A stretch of 64,000 bases of DNA from Ethanoligenens harbinense YUAN-3 (lineage in GTDB: Bacteria > Bacillota > Clostridia > Oscillospirales > Ethanoligenentaceae): the NCBI RefSeq assembly GCF_000178115.2, contig NC_014828.1, forward strand, positions 62,001 to 126,000, written 5' to 3'. The notes below the pieces were generated by a model. That model worked only from the letters and a program-made list of their open reading frames with translations, searched no databases and had not been told where the DNA came from. The position numbers and the translations under genes were made by a program. This document shows, piece by piece, positions 51,308-59,714 of the stretch (its first letter is position 1; every line of letters starts with the position of its first letter).

Positions 51308-51874
51308 ATGTTGTTGGGATATGCTCGGGTGAGTACGGGCGAACAGCTGCTGGATCGGCAAATTGACGCGTTAGAATTGGCCGGTGTTGAAAAAATTTAT
51401 CATGAGAAAGTCACTGGTGCAAAGGTCGACCGGCCAAAATTAAATGAACTCTTGAATCATTTACGGTCAGGAGATGTAATCGTAGTTTCTGATCTTACAC
51501 GATTGAGCCGGAGTACCAAAGATCTGTTTTCTATCGTGGATCGTATCCAATTGGCGGGCGCCGATATCAAAAGTTTAAAGGAATCATGGATCGATACAAC
51601 CACGCCGCAGGGAAAACTGCTTTTTACTATTTTTGCGGGAATTTCGCAATTTGAGCGTGATCTTATTTCTCAACGGACGAGAGAAGGAATTGCGGCTGCT
51701 GCATCTCGTGGCCGGCATGGTGGCCGACCCTCAAAAAGAAATCCAAAAGCGGATACTGCGCTCAAAATGTACGATAGCCAGGAATACACAATCCCCGAAA
51801 TTTGCAGTGCCACAGGGCTTTCCAAGAGCACTTTATACCGCTATGTGGCATCGCGGAACCAGTTGCGCGACTGA
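51308..51874 (+). CDS. small serine recombinase (resolvase/DNA invertase type)
   Basis: This 188-residue protein has the catalytic Ser in YARVSTGEQ (Ser10), LTRLSRSTKDLF, GKLLFTIFAGISQFERDLI and a C-terminal HTH (YTIPEICSATGLSKSTLYRY). The size and domains match Hin/Gin/Tn3 resolvases. It is the last gene before the right end, where Mu has gin. It could invert a fibre segment or resolve cointegrates; I did not find paired inversion sites by eye. Confidence 0.9.
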   Translation: MLLGYARVSTGEQLLDRQIDALELAGVEKIYHEKVTGAKVDRPKLNELLNHLRSGDVIVVSDLTRLSRSTKDLFSIVDRIQLAGADIKSLKESWIDTTTPQGKLLFTIFAGISQFERDLISQRTREGIAAAASRGRHGGRPSKRNPKADTALKMYDSQEYTIPEICSATGLSKSTLYRYVASRNQLRD

Positions 51875-51950
51875 AAAAGCCTTTAAAACAGCCCTAGAAG
51901 CGCCTTTGCGGGAATTTCTAGGGCTTGATTTTTTTGGGTTTTTGCATTTT

Positions 51951-52009
51951 GTGCGAAAATATTTCGAATTTAGCGCGAAAAGTTTTCGGATTTAGCGCGA
52001 AAAGCTACA
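51951..52009. repeat. right end with three 22-bp-spaced transposase sites
   Basis: The core G(T/C)GCGAAAA occurs at 51951-51959, 51973-51981 and 51995-52003, at exactly 22-bp intervals, ending with CTACA. Sites of 22 bp are the size of MuA-binding repeats. The final CA is 52008-52009. Confidence 0.82.
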
Positions 52010-52014
52010 TCCTC
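52010..52014. repeat. right target-site duplication (TCCTC)
   Basis: This copy of TCCTC follows the CA end of the prophage; its partner is at 20680-20684. Confidence 0.9.
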
Positions 52015-52148
52015 CCGGTGGAAATTTTGCCATTTTTCTTTCAAACCAGGAGGGAGCCAATACACCTGCCAGCGTACGGGTCGCTTATGGCTGGTGGGAG
52101 GAACGCGTATGCAGCGGTTCTTATGGTACGGCACCAAATGTCGGGTGA
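52015..52148 (+). pseudogene. DUF6143-like protein, 3' part
   Basis: Joined after codon 146 of the 5' part, this continues in frame as GGNFAIFLSNQEGANTPASV, RVAYGWWEERVC and ends at TGA 52146-52148. No start of its own is visible, so it is an unexpressed fragment until the prophage leaves. Confidence 0.85.
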
Positions 52149-52159
52149 CCAATCGCACG

Positions 52160-52197
52160 AACGAGCCGCTCCCAGAACAGGGGGAGCGGCTCGTTTT
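52160..52197 (+). terminator. terminator of the interrupted host gene
   Basis: AACGAGCCGCTCCC pairs with GGGAGCGGCTCGTT (14 bp), loop 8 nt, followed by TT. It lies 11 nt after the 3' part of the interrupted gene. Confidence 0.85.
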
Positions 52198-52239
52198 GCG
52201 TTGTTTTGCGGCGGCTTTTTGTCCGCGTGCCATTTTCCG

Positions 52240-52600
52240 TTATTTTCGGAGCACGGGCTGGGGGATCACGCTTTTGCTCCATATGAGCTTTCGGACGAGT
52301 TCCGGCACATCTCCCTCATATGGAAAGTTTTTGCGGACGAGCAGGATGGTGATGCCGTGAACCGATCCCCAACTGAAAAGTGTCAGCATATCCGAATCAT
52401 CGTATTCGGATGGCTCTTTTTTTCTGATCCCGGATGATTCGTGTGATCAGGTCGGTGAACACCATATAGGGGATCGGTCAAGCGACACCGGTTTGTCTTT
52501 CAGTGTTTCATCCGAGATCTTCCGGTAGGAAAATCGCATAAAAAGAAAAGCCGCAGATATTCCGGATTGTCCAGAAAAAACTTAACATATGGTTTGTTAT
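52240..52600 (-). pseudogene. TetR/AcrR regulator, frameshifted remnant
   Basis: Minus-strand fragments in changing frames give KFFLDNPEYLRLF, MRFSYRKISDETLKDKPVSL, YMVFTDLITRIIRDQKK and LTLFSWGSVHGITILLVRKN, the ligand-domain pattern of TetR regulators. One shift lies in the run of seven to eight A residues after RDQ. The N-terminal HTH is missing. Coordinates at the 5' side are approximate. Confidence 0.75.
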
Positions 52601-52717
52601 GGCCAGGAAAAACGGCCTCCGACGAGCGGAGATCTATTGCAGGCTGTTCCAGGATGTGTAAGAACAACCGCCCATGCTCGGAAAACGGGGTGCGCTTCCC
52701 GGAATAAATGCAAAGCG

Positions 52718-52748
52718 AAGCCCCCCTGAATTTCGTTCAGGAGGGCTT
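52718..52748. terminator. terminator-like hairpin
   Basis: AAGCCCCCCTGAA pairs with TTCAGGAGGGCTT around TTTCG. It lies between the TetR remnant and the membrane protein gene, which ends nearby on the minus strand. Confidence 0.65.
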
Positions 52749-52815
52749 TGACGAGTGTGAGAAAAGGCTGAAGGAGGTAGCACAAACATTCCGTATTGTT
52801 TTGAAAATCAGCTCT

Positions 52816-53244
52816 TTATTTGGATCGATATAGTTTTAAGGCTATCAGGATTCCCACGATGCCCAGTTCGACAACCGACAGCGAATAGATAACGATCGAA
52901 ACGACAACTGCTGCCCAAACCAGCCCCGCAGGCGCGATGGCCCCCGATGCCAGCCCGCTGACAACGGCGATGCCTTGGCCGCCAAACAGGCATAGAATCG
53001 CAAGAGTAAAGCCAATGACCACGTATTTTCGATAAAAACGTGTCCGCAGCGCCGTAAATACGAGCAGAATGGCGCCGCCCAAAGCAAACGGAAACAGCTC
53101 TGCCGGCATCAGAAAGTCAAATCGCAGCCTCCCGCTGGTCAGCGTGCCGATCACGGATGTGATGACCGTAAACAAAACCGGAATCCAAACGAGGATCGTC
53201 CCGGATATGGCGGCAATCTTTGTGAAGAAATGCGAGGTTTTCAT
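52816..53244 (-). CDS. membrane protein of unknown function
   Basis: This 142-residue protein has four hydrophobic segments (about residues 10-33, 49-66, 75-98, 104-137). I do not recognise a family. ATG 53244 has GGGG close upstream. It lies beside a TetR remnant and could once have been its target gene. Confidence 0.65.
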   Translation of the reverse strand: MKTSHFFTKIAAISGTILVWIPVLFTVITSVIGTLTSGRLRFDFLMPAELFPFALGGAILLVFTALRTRFYRKYVVIGFTLAILCLFGGQGIAVVSGLASGAIAPAGLVWAAVVVSIVIYSLSVVELGIVGILIALKLYRSK

Positions 53245-53373
53245 GGGGAGCCCCTTTCTTCCCTTTTACCATGCAACGCAGTGCAGAATGCATAGGGCGT
53301 ACTTTCTGTGAAATGTGGTCTGAAAACCGTATAATGATTTTGGCTGGCAAGCATGGTCGCAGGGGGAAAATAG

Positions 53374-54213
53374 CTATGCCGTATGAGCCCGCCTTTCACA
53401 GATGTAGGCGCCGATGGTCACAGACAGGCTATCCACTCCCACACGAATCAGAATATCCGCAATGGATGTTTCAAACATCATGGGGATAAAAAAATGATAC
53501 ATCAGCCAGTTCAATCCGAAGATGACCGTGCCAAAGAACAGCGCTTTCGTGATCGGTGCAACTCTCTTGATCCCAGGCCGCAAAAGAACATACAGAACCC
53601 CAATCCAGGCACCCTGGCAGAGCGTCCAGACAAAGGTCCCCAAGGGCATGGCGACATATGCCGAGTGGATATGCAGCACGCCATAGGAGAAATATCTTCC
53701 CCCAACATAAAGCATGGAAATGATTGGGACTTGATACAAGCGCCGGCGGTATCGGCCCTGCACACCGGGTGTTCCGGTAAAAATACCGGCGAGAACGCCC
53801 ATGAATACAATAGGCAAGCCGTCGCATAAACCAACCCAGGTGGCGTTTATCACCGTATCGTTTAAAATCAGTATACCCTCATACATGCCGATCAAATACA
53901 ACCCACCGATGCACAGCCCGTATGTAAGGCCTTCTAGCCATCTGTTGCCAGGCAATCCCTGCTCAATCCACACAAATATGATCGCCATAATCAAATAATC
54001 CGCCCAATAGTACGCGATTAAGAGCGGGTAGATCAGGCCGATCCGAACGAACATGCTCGGCTCAATCGTATTCAGATTATTGACATGCAAAGAAGCTGTG
54101 GCTCCCTGAAGCACAAAGTCCAATGTCCCGCACGCAATGGAAATAATCAGGATTCTCAGCCCGTTCTTTTTTATATGTTCCATGCTCTCCGCCGTCCTTT
54201 CTCTCATTTTCAA
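53374..54213 (-). CDS. polytopic membrane protein of unknown function
   Basis: This 279-residue protein has about seven membrane segments (ILIISIACGTLDFVL, LIYPLLIAYYWADYLIMAII, LYLIGMYEGILIL, and later ones to MYHFFIPMMF). The start at ATG 54213 has AGGTGA upstream; ATG 54183 is an alternative. I see no known motifs. Confidence 0.65.
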   Translation of the reverse strand: MKMRERTAESMEHIKKNGLRILIISIACGTLDFVLQGATASLHVNNLNTIEPSMFVRIGLIYPLLIAYYWADYLIMAIIFVWIEQGLPGNRWLEGLTYGLCIGGLYLIGMYEGILILNDTVINATWVGLCDGLPIVFMGVLAGIFTGTPGVQGRYRRRLYQVPIISMLYVGGRYFSYGVLHIHSAYVAMPLGTFVWTLCQGAWIGVLYVLLRPGIKRVAPITKALFFGTVIFGLNWLMYHFFIPMMFETSIADILIRVGVDSLSVTIGAYICERRAHTA

Positions 54214-54466
54214 TCACCTATTCTATCATACGGGAGATCACATAGCCTTTCAACTAAAACCACGTAAAAAACAGACGAATGCGGAGAAGGACTGTGGGTA
54301 AAAGCAAAGCGTCTGCAATACAAAGCGGCGGGCGTGATTTTCGGTTGTTTTCAAAGACAAGGCATGTTTTATACGAAGCGCATGAAATGGCAGCGAATTT
54401 ATCTGTTGATGCAATACGCCGCGTTTTGTTGAAACTTTGGAAAATGATGTGTTTGGCCACAGGTTG

Positions 54467-54475
54467 TGGTATAAT
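54467..54475 (+). promoter_or_regulatory. extended -10 promoter element
   Basis: TGGTATAAT matches the extended -10 form seen at two other promoters in the window. It is 56 nt before ATG 54532. No good -35 is visible. The rest of the 318-nt gap holds no gene I can support. Confidence 0.55.
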
Positions 54476-54531
54476 AAACCCAAAGGCCAATTTCGTATGG
54501 GTTATATGATAAAACTTGGTTGGGGATCATA

Positions 54532-54939
54532 ATGAACATCAGCATGGAAGAAACATTTGTAAAGACATTTTGTGAAAAGCGAATTGTTGATCGGTTGATA
54601 TATGAATTGAATAATCCCAAGAAACGAATGAATGCTTTATGGAGATTTAGCAATCACGATCAATTTATTAAGAAGTCATGTATTGTTGATTCGAGCAATA
54701 AATTCACTCCGGATAATCTTATGGATAAAATTAAAAAACTTTCTAAGTCTAACAAATGCTATCTTCTTTCTCCATCATTTGATGGCGTTGAGTATTCGCT
54801 GTACGATGGTATTCATCAAGGTTTTTATGAAGGGCTTGCAGTTGTTTTTATTATAGACAGTAATACAGCCGTTATAAAAGATGAGCAAGTCTATGGTGCC
54901 CCCCAAAAATATATATTACATAGTCCTTCCAACAATTAG
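54532..54939 (+). CDS. hypothetical protein
   Basis: This 135-residue protein (SMEETFVKTFCEKRIVDRLI, KKRMNALWRFSNHDQFIKKS, CYLLSPSFDGVEYSLYDGIH) looks like a real gene by its charge pattern. It recalls small proteins found singly in Clostridia and Bacilli with no assigned function. Codons are much AT-richer than in the left flank. Confidence 0.65.
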   Translation: MNISMEETFVKTFCEKRIVDRLIYELNNPKKRMNALWRFSNHDQFIKKSCIVDSSNKFTPDNLMDKIKKLSKSNKCYLLSPSFDGVEYSLYDGIHQGFYEGLAVVFIIDSNTAVIKDEQVYGAPQKYILHSPSNN

Positions 54940-55015
54940 CAGACGACGAAAAGCTAAACTTTGTTGCAGAATGAATTCAATTTTTTGTACAGACGAAATG
55001 GAAAGGATAATCATT

Positions 55016-55366
55016 ATGGACCCTCGGGTTGTTTTTCATATAGATGAAACTCAAAAATGGAATCTGATTATCAACAGTGTTCATAATCTGTTGTTGTCGT
55101 ATGAGGGTATATTCCCTAATGCAATAGTAGAGGTGTTGGCTAATTCAGAAGCTGTTAAGGGTTATTTACTCGATGGCGGCATCGCCGATTCGCACACAAT
55201 GGAGGCCTTGTCACAAAAGGGGGTTCGGTTTGTGGCTTGTAATCATGCATTGCAAGGGATGAAGATTACCAAAGAGCAGATATGCCAATTCGTAAAGATT
55301 GTTCCTGCTGGGGTCAGGGAATTAGTTGACAGGCAGATGGAGGGATATGCATACATCAAACCATAA
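55016..55366 (+). CDS. DsrE/DsrF-like family protein
   Basis: This 116-residue protein has RVVFHIDETQKWNLIINSVH, AIVEVLANSEAVKGYL, VRFVACNHALQGMKI and VPAGVRELVDRQMEGYAYIK, the DsrE-like small sulfur-transfer family. The Cys in VACNHAL is at the position of the active thiol in relatives. AAAGGA precedes ATG 55016. Confidence 0.82.
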   Translation: MDPRVVFHIDETQKWNLIINSVHNLLLSYEGIFPNAIVEVLANSEAVKGYLLDGGIADSHTMEALSQKGVRFVACNHALQGMKITKEQICQFVKIVPAGVRELVDRQMEGYAYIKP

Positions 55367-55577
55367 CTGAAAACGTCATGAGCGTCCCTGTTATATTGTT
55401 CGGCTATTGGGCAAGGTTTATTTGACTGCATATCATCTAATTCTTTGATAGGGGTGTTGACACAGATACAAGGTATTACGCACAAATAAGTGCAGGCCAA
55501 ACGGAATAATCAGGAGTTATATAGAAGTGCAGAGTAAATTTTAATCGATAAAGGAGTCGAAACGATTTATCAGAAAT

Positions 55578-56819
55578 ATGAAAACACCATATTTTTTTAA
55601 GAATGATATTCAAACAAGTACGAGAAAAGAATGTTTGGCAAGCAAAGAGTTTAAAAATGACCTGATCCTCCAAAATATTCAAAGAGGAAAGTTGCTGGCA
55701 ATCGTTATCATAGTCTTCGAGACTGTTTATCTGCTAATTGATGTCATTTGTTCTTTTCAGAAAATCAGCAATACATTTTCCTTTTATTCGTATTCCATCA
55801 TGTATTTTATGATGATTTCCATCAACTTGGTGTATTTGTTTTTGACCCACTGTTTTACTCTGAAATGTATTCATACAAGCGCGACCAATGCTCTATTTAC
55901 ATTTTATTTGACCCTGATTATGGCCTGGGGAAGCGTTATCTCTCTGATGGATCAGCGATTATATGGCCAGCTAATGTCTTTTATGGTCAACATGATCGTA
56001 TGCTCTATCATTTATTTGATGGACGCAAAAATGATGAGAATCCCTTATTTGATTTCTATAATCATTCTCACGGTTGGTCTGCCGTTTTTTCAGAGATCAA
56101 GCAATGTGCTGATCGGTCATTACGTAAATCTGCTTGTTTTTGTTGTCATATCTTGGATGGCATCGAGAATTGTATACCGCAATTACTGCGATAACTATGT
56201 CATCGAAAAACTCATGAATCAGTCGAAAATACTACTCGAAAAGGGAATGGAAGAAAACAGGATCATTAATAGAGAGCTTGCTATCGCGAACATGCAGTTG
56301 AAAAAACTTACGCTTATGGACGAGTTGACGGAGCTTCCAAATCGCAGAAGTTTTCGTGAGTTTGTTGATAAGACGTTTCAAATGCATTCTACTGTATCTG
56401 TCATCATGATAGATATTGACTACTTCAAGCAGTATAACGATTCCTACGGGCATGACGCGGGAGATGCAGCATTGACTACGGTGGCAAAACAGATCGGTTC
56501 CATAGTCGAAAACACATACCAAATCGCCGTTCGCTGGGGCGGTGAGGAATTTATCTATGCGGCTTTCAATATAACCAAAGAAAACATTATCGAGATTGCC
56601 AATGCGCTCCGATTGAGAATTTTAAATCTCAAAATTCCAAACCGGAATTCCCTTGCTTGTCCTTATATCACCATTAGCTTGGGTATCTGCACTGGGACTG
56701 TAGCAAACATAAAAAATTTTGACAGTATAATTAAAATTGCTGACCAAGCTCTATATCAAGCAAAAAATAACGGTCGGAATCGCGTCACTATCTTGGACTA
56801 TGAGGAGGAAACTTTATGA
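55578..56819 (+). CDS. membrane GGDEF diguanylate cyclase
   Basis: This 413-residue protein has six membrane segments (about residues 38-200), a short coiled linker, and a GGDEF domain with LPNRRSFREFVD, DYFKQYNDSYGHDAGDAAL and the active site WGGEEF. The RxxD inhibitory site is absent. It should make cyclic di-GMP. The ribosome binding site AAAGGAG is about 22 nt upstream, unusually far. Confidence 0.88.
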   Translation: MKTPYFFKNDIQTSTRKECLASKEFKNDLILQNIQRGKLLAIVIIVFETVYLLIDVICSFQKISNTFSFYSYSIMYFMMISINLVYLFLTHCFTLKCIHTSATNALFTFYLTLIMAWGSVISLMDQRLYGQLMSFMVNMIVCSIIYLMDAKMMRIPYLISIIILTVGLPFFQRSSNVLIGHYVNLLVFVVISWMASRIVYRNYCDNYVIEKLMNQSKILLEKGMEENRIINRELAIANMQLKKLTLMDELTELPNRRSFREFVDKTFQMHSTVSVIMIDIDYFKQYNDSYGHDAGDAALTTVAKQIGSIVENTYQIAVRWGGEEFIYAAFNITKENIIEIANALRLRILNLKIPNRNSLACPYITISLGICTGTVANIKNFDSIIKIADQALYQAKNNGRNRVTILDYEEETL

Positions 56820-57028
56820 TTTCGTGACATCCATGTTTATCCCCTGCTCTTACAAATGCTCGGAATGCTTAGTAGTGTTTGAAACAATCAGATGAGGTGA
56901 TCTCAGAATTATAGGGAAGAGTATGGATGATTTTAAGGAAAGTAAATATCTCATGTATCGTATTTGTGTTAAAAATTGAAATCAAAAAGCATCCCATTTT
57001 TATGGTTACGATGAACTGTGAGGGCAAT

Positions 57029-57271
57029 ATGGGAAATCAATATGAACTCCGAAAAGATTAGCTCGGTGTAAATCTAGCACATAAAATTGCAACAACAGGT
57101 CAACCTAATCCGGATAAGATGGATGCGCATCATAGTGATACAAATACGTTTTTTGCAGAAAGCTTATTGTTGGTAAAAGCATCCGATTTTGATGAGGCAT
57201 ATGAAGTCGCGGAAGTATCTGCAAAAATGGATAAGGCCAAATGGCAAAACATGAATTTTATAAGTCCATAG
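57029..57271 (+). pseudogene. DUF4288-like protein with internal stop
   Basis: The frame from ATG 57029 gives MGNQYELRKD, a TAG (57059-57061), then 69 codons including FFAESLLLVKASDFDEAYEV and AEVSAKMDKAKW, similar to the DUF4288 pattern. No ribosome binding site fits the part after the stop. The rest of 56820-57573 shows no gene I can support. Confidence 0.5.
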
Positions 57272-57573
57272 ATTGTTATCATTTTTTTAAAAAATTAAAA
57301 AGAGAATGATCAAGCTGTTTTGGACAAAAAATATAATGATTGTACTGCCGGAGATATGGATGTGTTTCGTCACGAATGATCGGAACAACAGGCTGTGAGC
57401 TTCGTTGAATGCCGTTTGTTAGAAATTTGGACGTCTTATTTTGGGCGTAAAACGTTGATGAGATTTTATACGCATATTGCATATTGAAAATCGCCAATCA
57501 TATTGCAAGTCAGATGAGCGAACCTTAAAATGAGCAAATGGATCGCGCTTTTTCCAGCCAAACGAGGGATAAT

Positions 57574-59397
57574 ATGGTTAGACATGGTTCAAGAGGTTCT
57601 CGCTTTTACCATCAAACGGACGAAAAACCACATATTACAAAAGCACTGGTTTTTCGCATTGTCGCATACTTTAAGCCATACTGGAAAATAATGGCGGTTA
57701 TTCTTTTGCTGATTGTTCTTACATCGGCCATGGAAATCGTGCCTCCGTTGCTGACAAAAAACATTATTGACATTGCCTTGCCCCAAAAAAATATCCGATT
57801 GCTGCTGCTTTATATTGTGCTCTCTTTTGCCCTATTGCTGTTGGTAAATCTCATTTCGGTTGGACAGAGTTATCTGAATACGTTGGTCTCCAAAAATATC
57901 ATCCGGAATCTGCGCGAAGATATGTACCAGCATTTGCTGCATATGTCCATCCGCTTTTTTTCCAATGTGCAGGCCGGGGAAATTTCCTCTCGCATCAATA
58001 ACGATATTGGCGGAATCGAAAGCGTTTTTTCCAACACGTTTATTCAGATTTTGCAAGGCATTCTTGTTTTTGTCACAACGACGGTGATATTGCTTTATAT
58101 CAATTGGAAATTGGCAATTATCAGCCTGCTGACTCTCCCGTTGTTTTTGCTTCCCACCAGAAGAGTAGGACGGGCGCGCTGGAAAATAGCAGCGGACATG
58201 CAATCAAAATTGGCAGAGCTCACGACCCTGATTACAGAAACCCTAAATGTCAGCGGTATGATGCTGATCAAACTTTTTACAAAAGAAAAGGAGGAGGAGA
58301 AGGAATTTCAAAACATAAATGATACGGTCACAAAGCTTGGCATACGGGAAACGGTCGTCGGACGTTGGTTTATCATGACCATTCAAACCTTTGTGGCCAT
58401 AGGCCCCATGTTGATCTACCTGTTCGGCGGTTTGATTTTGATCCAGTATCACGATATCACCATAGGCGGCATCGTCATGTTCGTTACATTGGTAACACGA
58501 CTGTATGGTCCGGTCAATACATTTGCAAACATCCATGTCGACATCGTGCGTTCAATGGCATTGTTTGAGCGCATTTTTCAATATCTTGACTTGAAAAATG
58601 AAATTAAAGAAAAACCGGATGCCTGCAACATCGGCAGGGCGGACGGAGAAATTCGTTTCAAGCATGTCTTTTTTTCTTACAAGGAGACCAATGCCCCAAC
58701 GCTGACCGACATCAATATGGAGATCAAGTCTGGTCAAATGGCGGCTTTCGTTGGCCCCAGCGGAGCTGGAAAAACAACGATCACATATCTTGTGCCGCGG
58801 CTCTACGAAGTGCAATCCGGCGCCGTATTGCTGGATGGAATCGACATCAGAGAAATCGCACTGCATTCCCTGCGCAATCAAATCGGCATGGTAACGCAGG
58901 ATACATACCTCTTCAATACAACTATCCGGGAAAATCTGTTGTTTGCCCGCCCCAACGCAAAGGAAGCTGAACTGGTTCAAGCCTGTACAACGGCCAATAT
59001 CCATGATTTTATCAAGTCGCTTCCGCAGGGCTATGACACCGTGGTGGGCGATCGCGGGATCAAACTTTCCGGAGGTGAAAAGCAACGCATTTCCATTGCG
59101 CGAGCGCTCTTAAAAGATCCTCGGATCGTTATTTTTGATGAGGCTACCTCCGCATTGGACTCCAATTCGGAGACGCTCATCCAACAGGCGATTGATCCTC
59201 TTTTGAAAACCCGTACCAGCCTTGTTATTGCCCACAGGCTTTCTACGGTTTTGTCCGCAGACATCATTTTTGTTGTAGAGAACGGACATATCGTTGAAAG
59301 CGGGCGTCATCTCGATCTCATCAAGCTAAATGGGCTTTATAAAGACTTATATGACAAACAGTTTCATTCGGCTGATGAGAGCCATTCGATGCAATAA
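57574..59397 (+). CDS. ABC exporter half-transporter (fused permease and ATPase)
   Basis: This 607-residue protein has six membrane helices (to about residue 300) and a C-terminal ATPase with Walker A GPSGAGKTT, Q-loop VTQDTYLF, signature LSGGEKQRISIARA, Walker B IVIFDEATSALD and switch IAHRLSTV. It is of the MsbA/LmrA type, working as a dimer for lipid or drug export. ATG 57574 is preferred (GAGGGA upstream) over 57538. Confidence 0.93.
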   Translation: MVRHGSRGSRFYHQTDEKPHITKALVFRIVAYFKPYWKIMAVILLLIVLTSAMEIVPPLLTKNIIDIALPQKNIRLLLLYIVLSFALLLLVNLISVGQSYLNTLVSKNIIRNLREDMYQHLLHMSIRFFSNVQAGEISSRINNDIGGIESVFSNTFIQILQGILVFVTTTVILLYINWKLAIISLLTLPLFLLPTRRVGRARWKIAADMQSKLAELTTLITETLNVSGMMLIKLFTKEKEEEKEFQNINDTVTKLGIRETVVGRWFIMTIQTFVAIGPMLIYLFGGLILIQYHDITIGGIVMFVTLVTRLYGPVNTFANIHVDIVRSMALFERIFQYLDLKNEIKEKPDACNIGRADGEIRFKHVFFSYKETNAPTLTDINMEIKSGQMAAFVGPSGAGKTTITYLVPRLYEVQSGAVLLDGIDIREIALHSLRNQIGMVTQDTYLFNTTIRENLLFARPNAKEAELVQACTTANIHDFIKSLPQGYDTVVGDRGIKLSGGEKQRISIARALLKDPRIVIFDEATSALDSNSETLIQQAIDPLLKTRTSLVIAHRLSTVLSADIIFVVENGHIVESGRHLDLIKLNGLYKDLYDKQFHSADESHSMQ

Positions 59398-59714
59398 AAG
59401 ACGATTAATACAGCGTATGTATTTGTCACGGCTAACCAAGCTACGATATCGTCCGTCAATATGGCTGGCCTGCTACCATGTCGCGCCGTGCACCTTTGCC
59501 GGATAACGGGGTTAAACAAGCTGAAATTTAAAAACAGCGAGTGAATCGTGTCGGAAACTGGCCGATTATGATTCCGACGAAGAATCCGTGTATGATTTTA
59601 AGCCAAAATAGTCTTGCGGGGTTTACCGCAGTACGGAATAACGTTTTAGCCCTTGCGATAGCAGGGGGCATTTGTAATTACACAAGAAAAATCAGCTGCC
59701 TTACATAATCGGAT
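59398..59714. other. intergenic stretch without recognisable gene
   Basis: I see no open frame with coding character. A short stem, GCCCTTGCGATAGCAGGGGGC near 59650, lacks a T tract. Confidence 0.5.

Larger units (their letters stand above)
20685..52009. mobile_element. Mu-like transposable siphophage prophage
   Basis: The 31,325-bp element starts TGTGAGTTTTCG and ends CGAAAAGCTACA, bounded by a 5-bp duplication. Genes run in the order repressor/ImmA (minus), then rightward replication-transposition genes (helicase loader, MuA, MuB), GemA, Mor, terminase, head, tail, lysis and serine recombinase. There is no tyrosine or large serine integrase; integration is by the DDE transposase. All major head and tail functions appear present and no gene looks broken, so it may be active. 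Confidence 0.93.

Noticed and set aside
51951-52003. CRISPR-like short regular repeats
   Set aside because: Only three 9-bp cores at 22-bp spacing at a transposon end, with no unique spacers; they fit transposase-binding sites.
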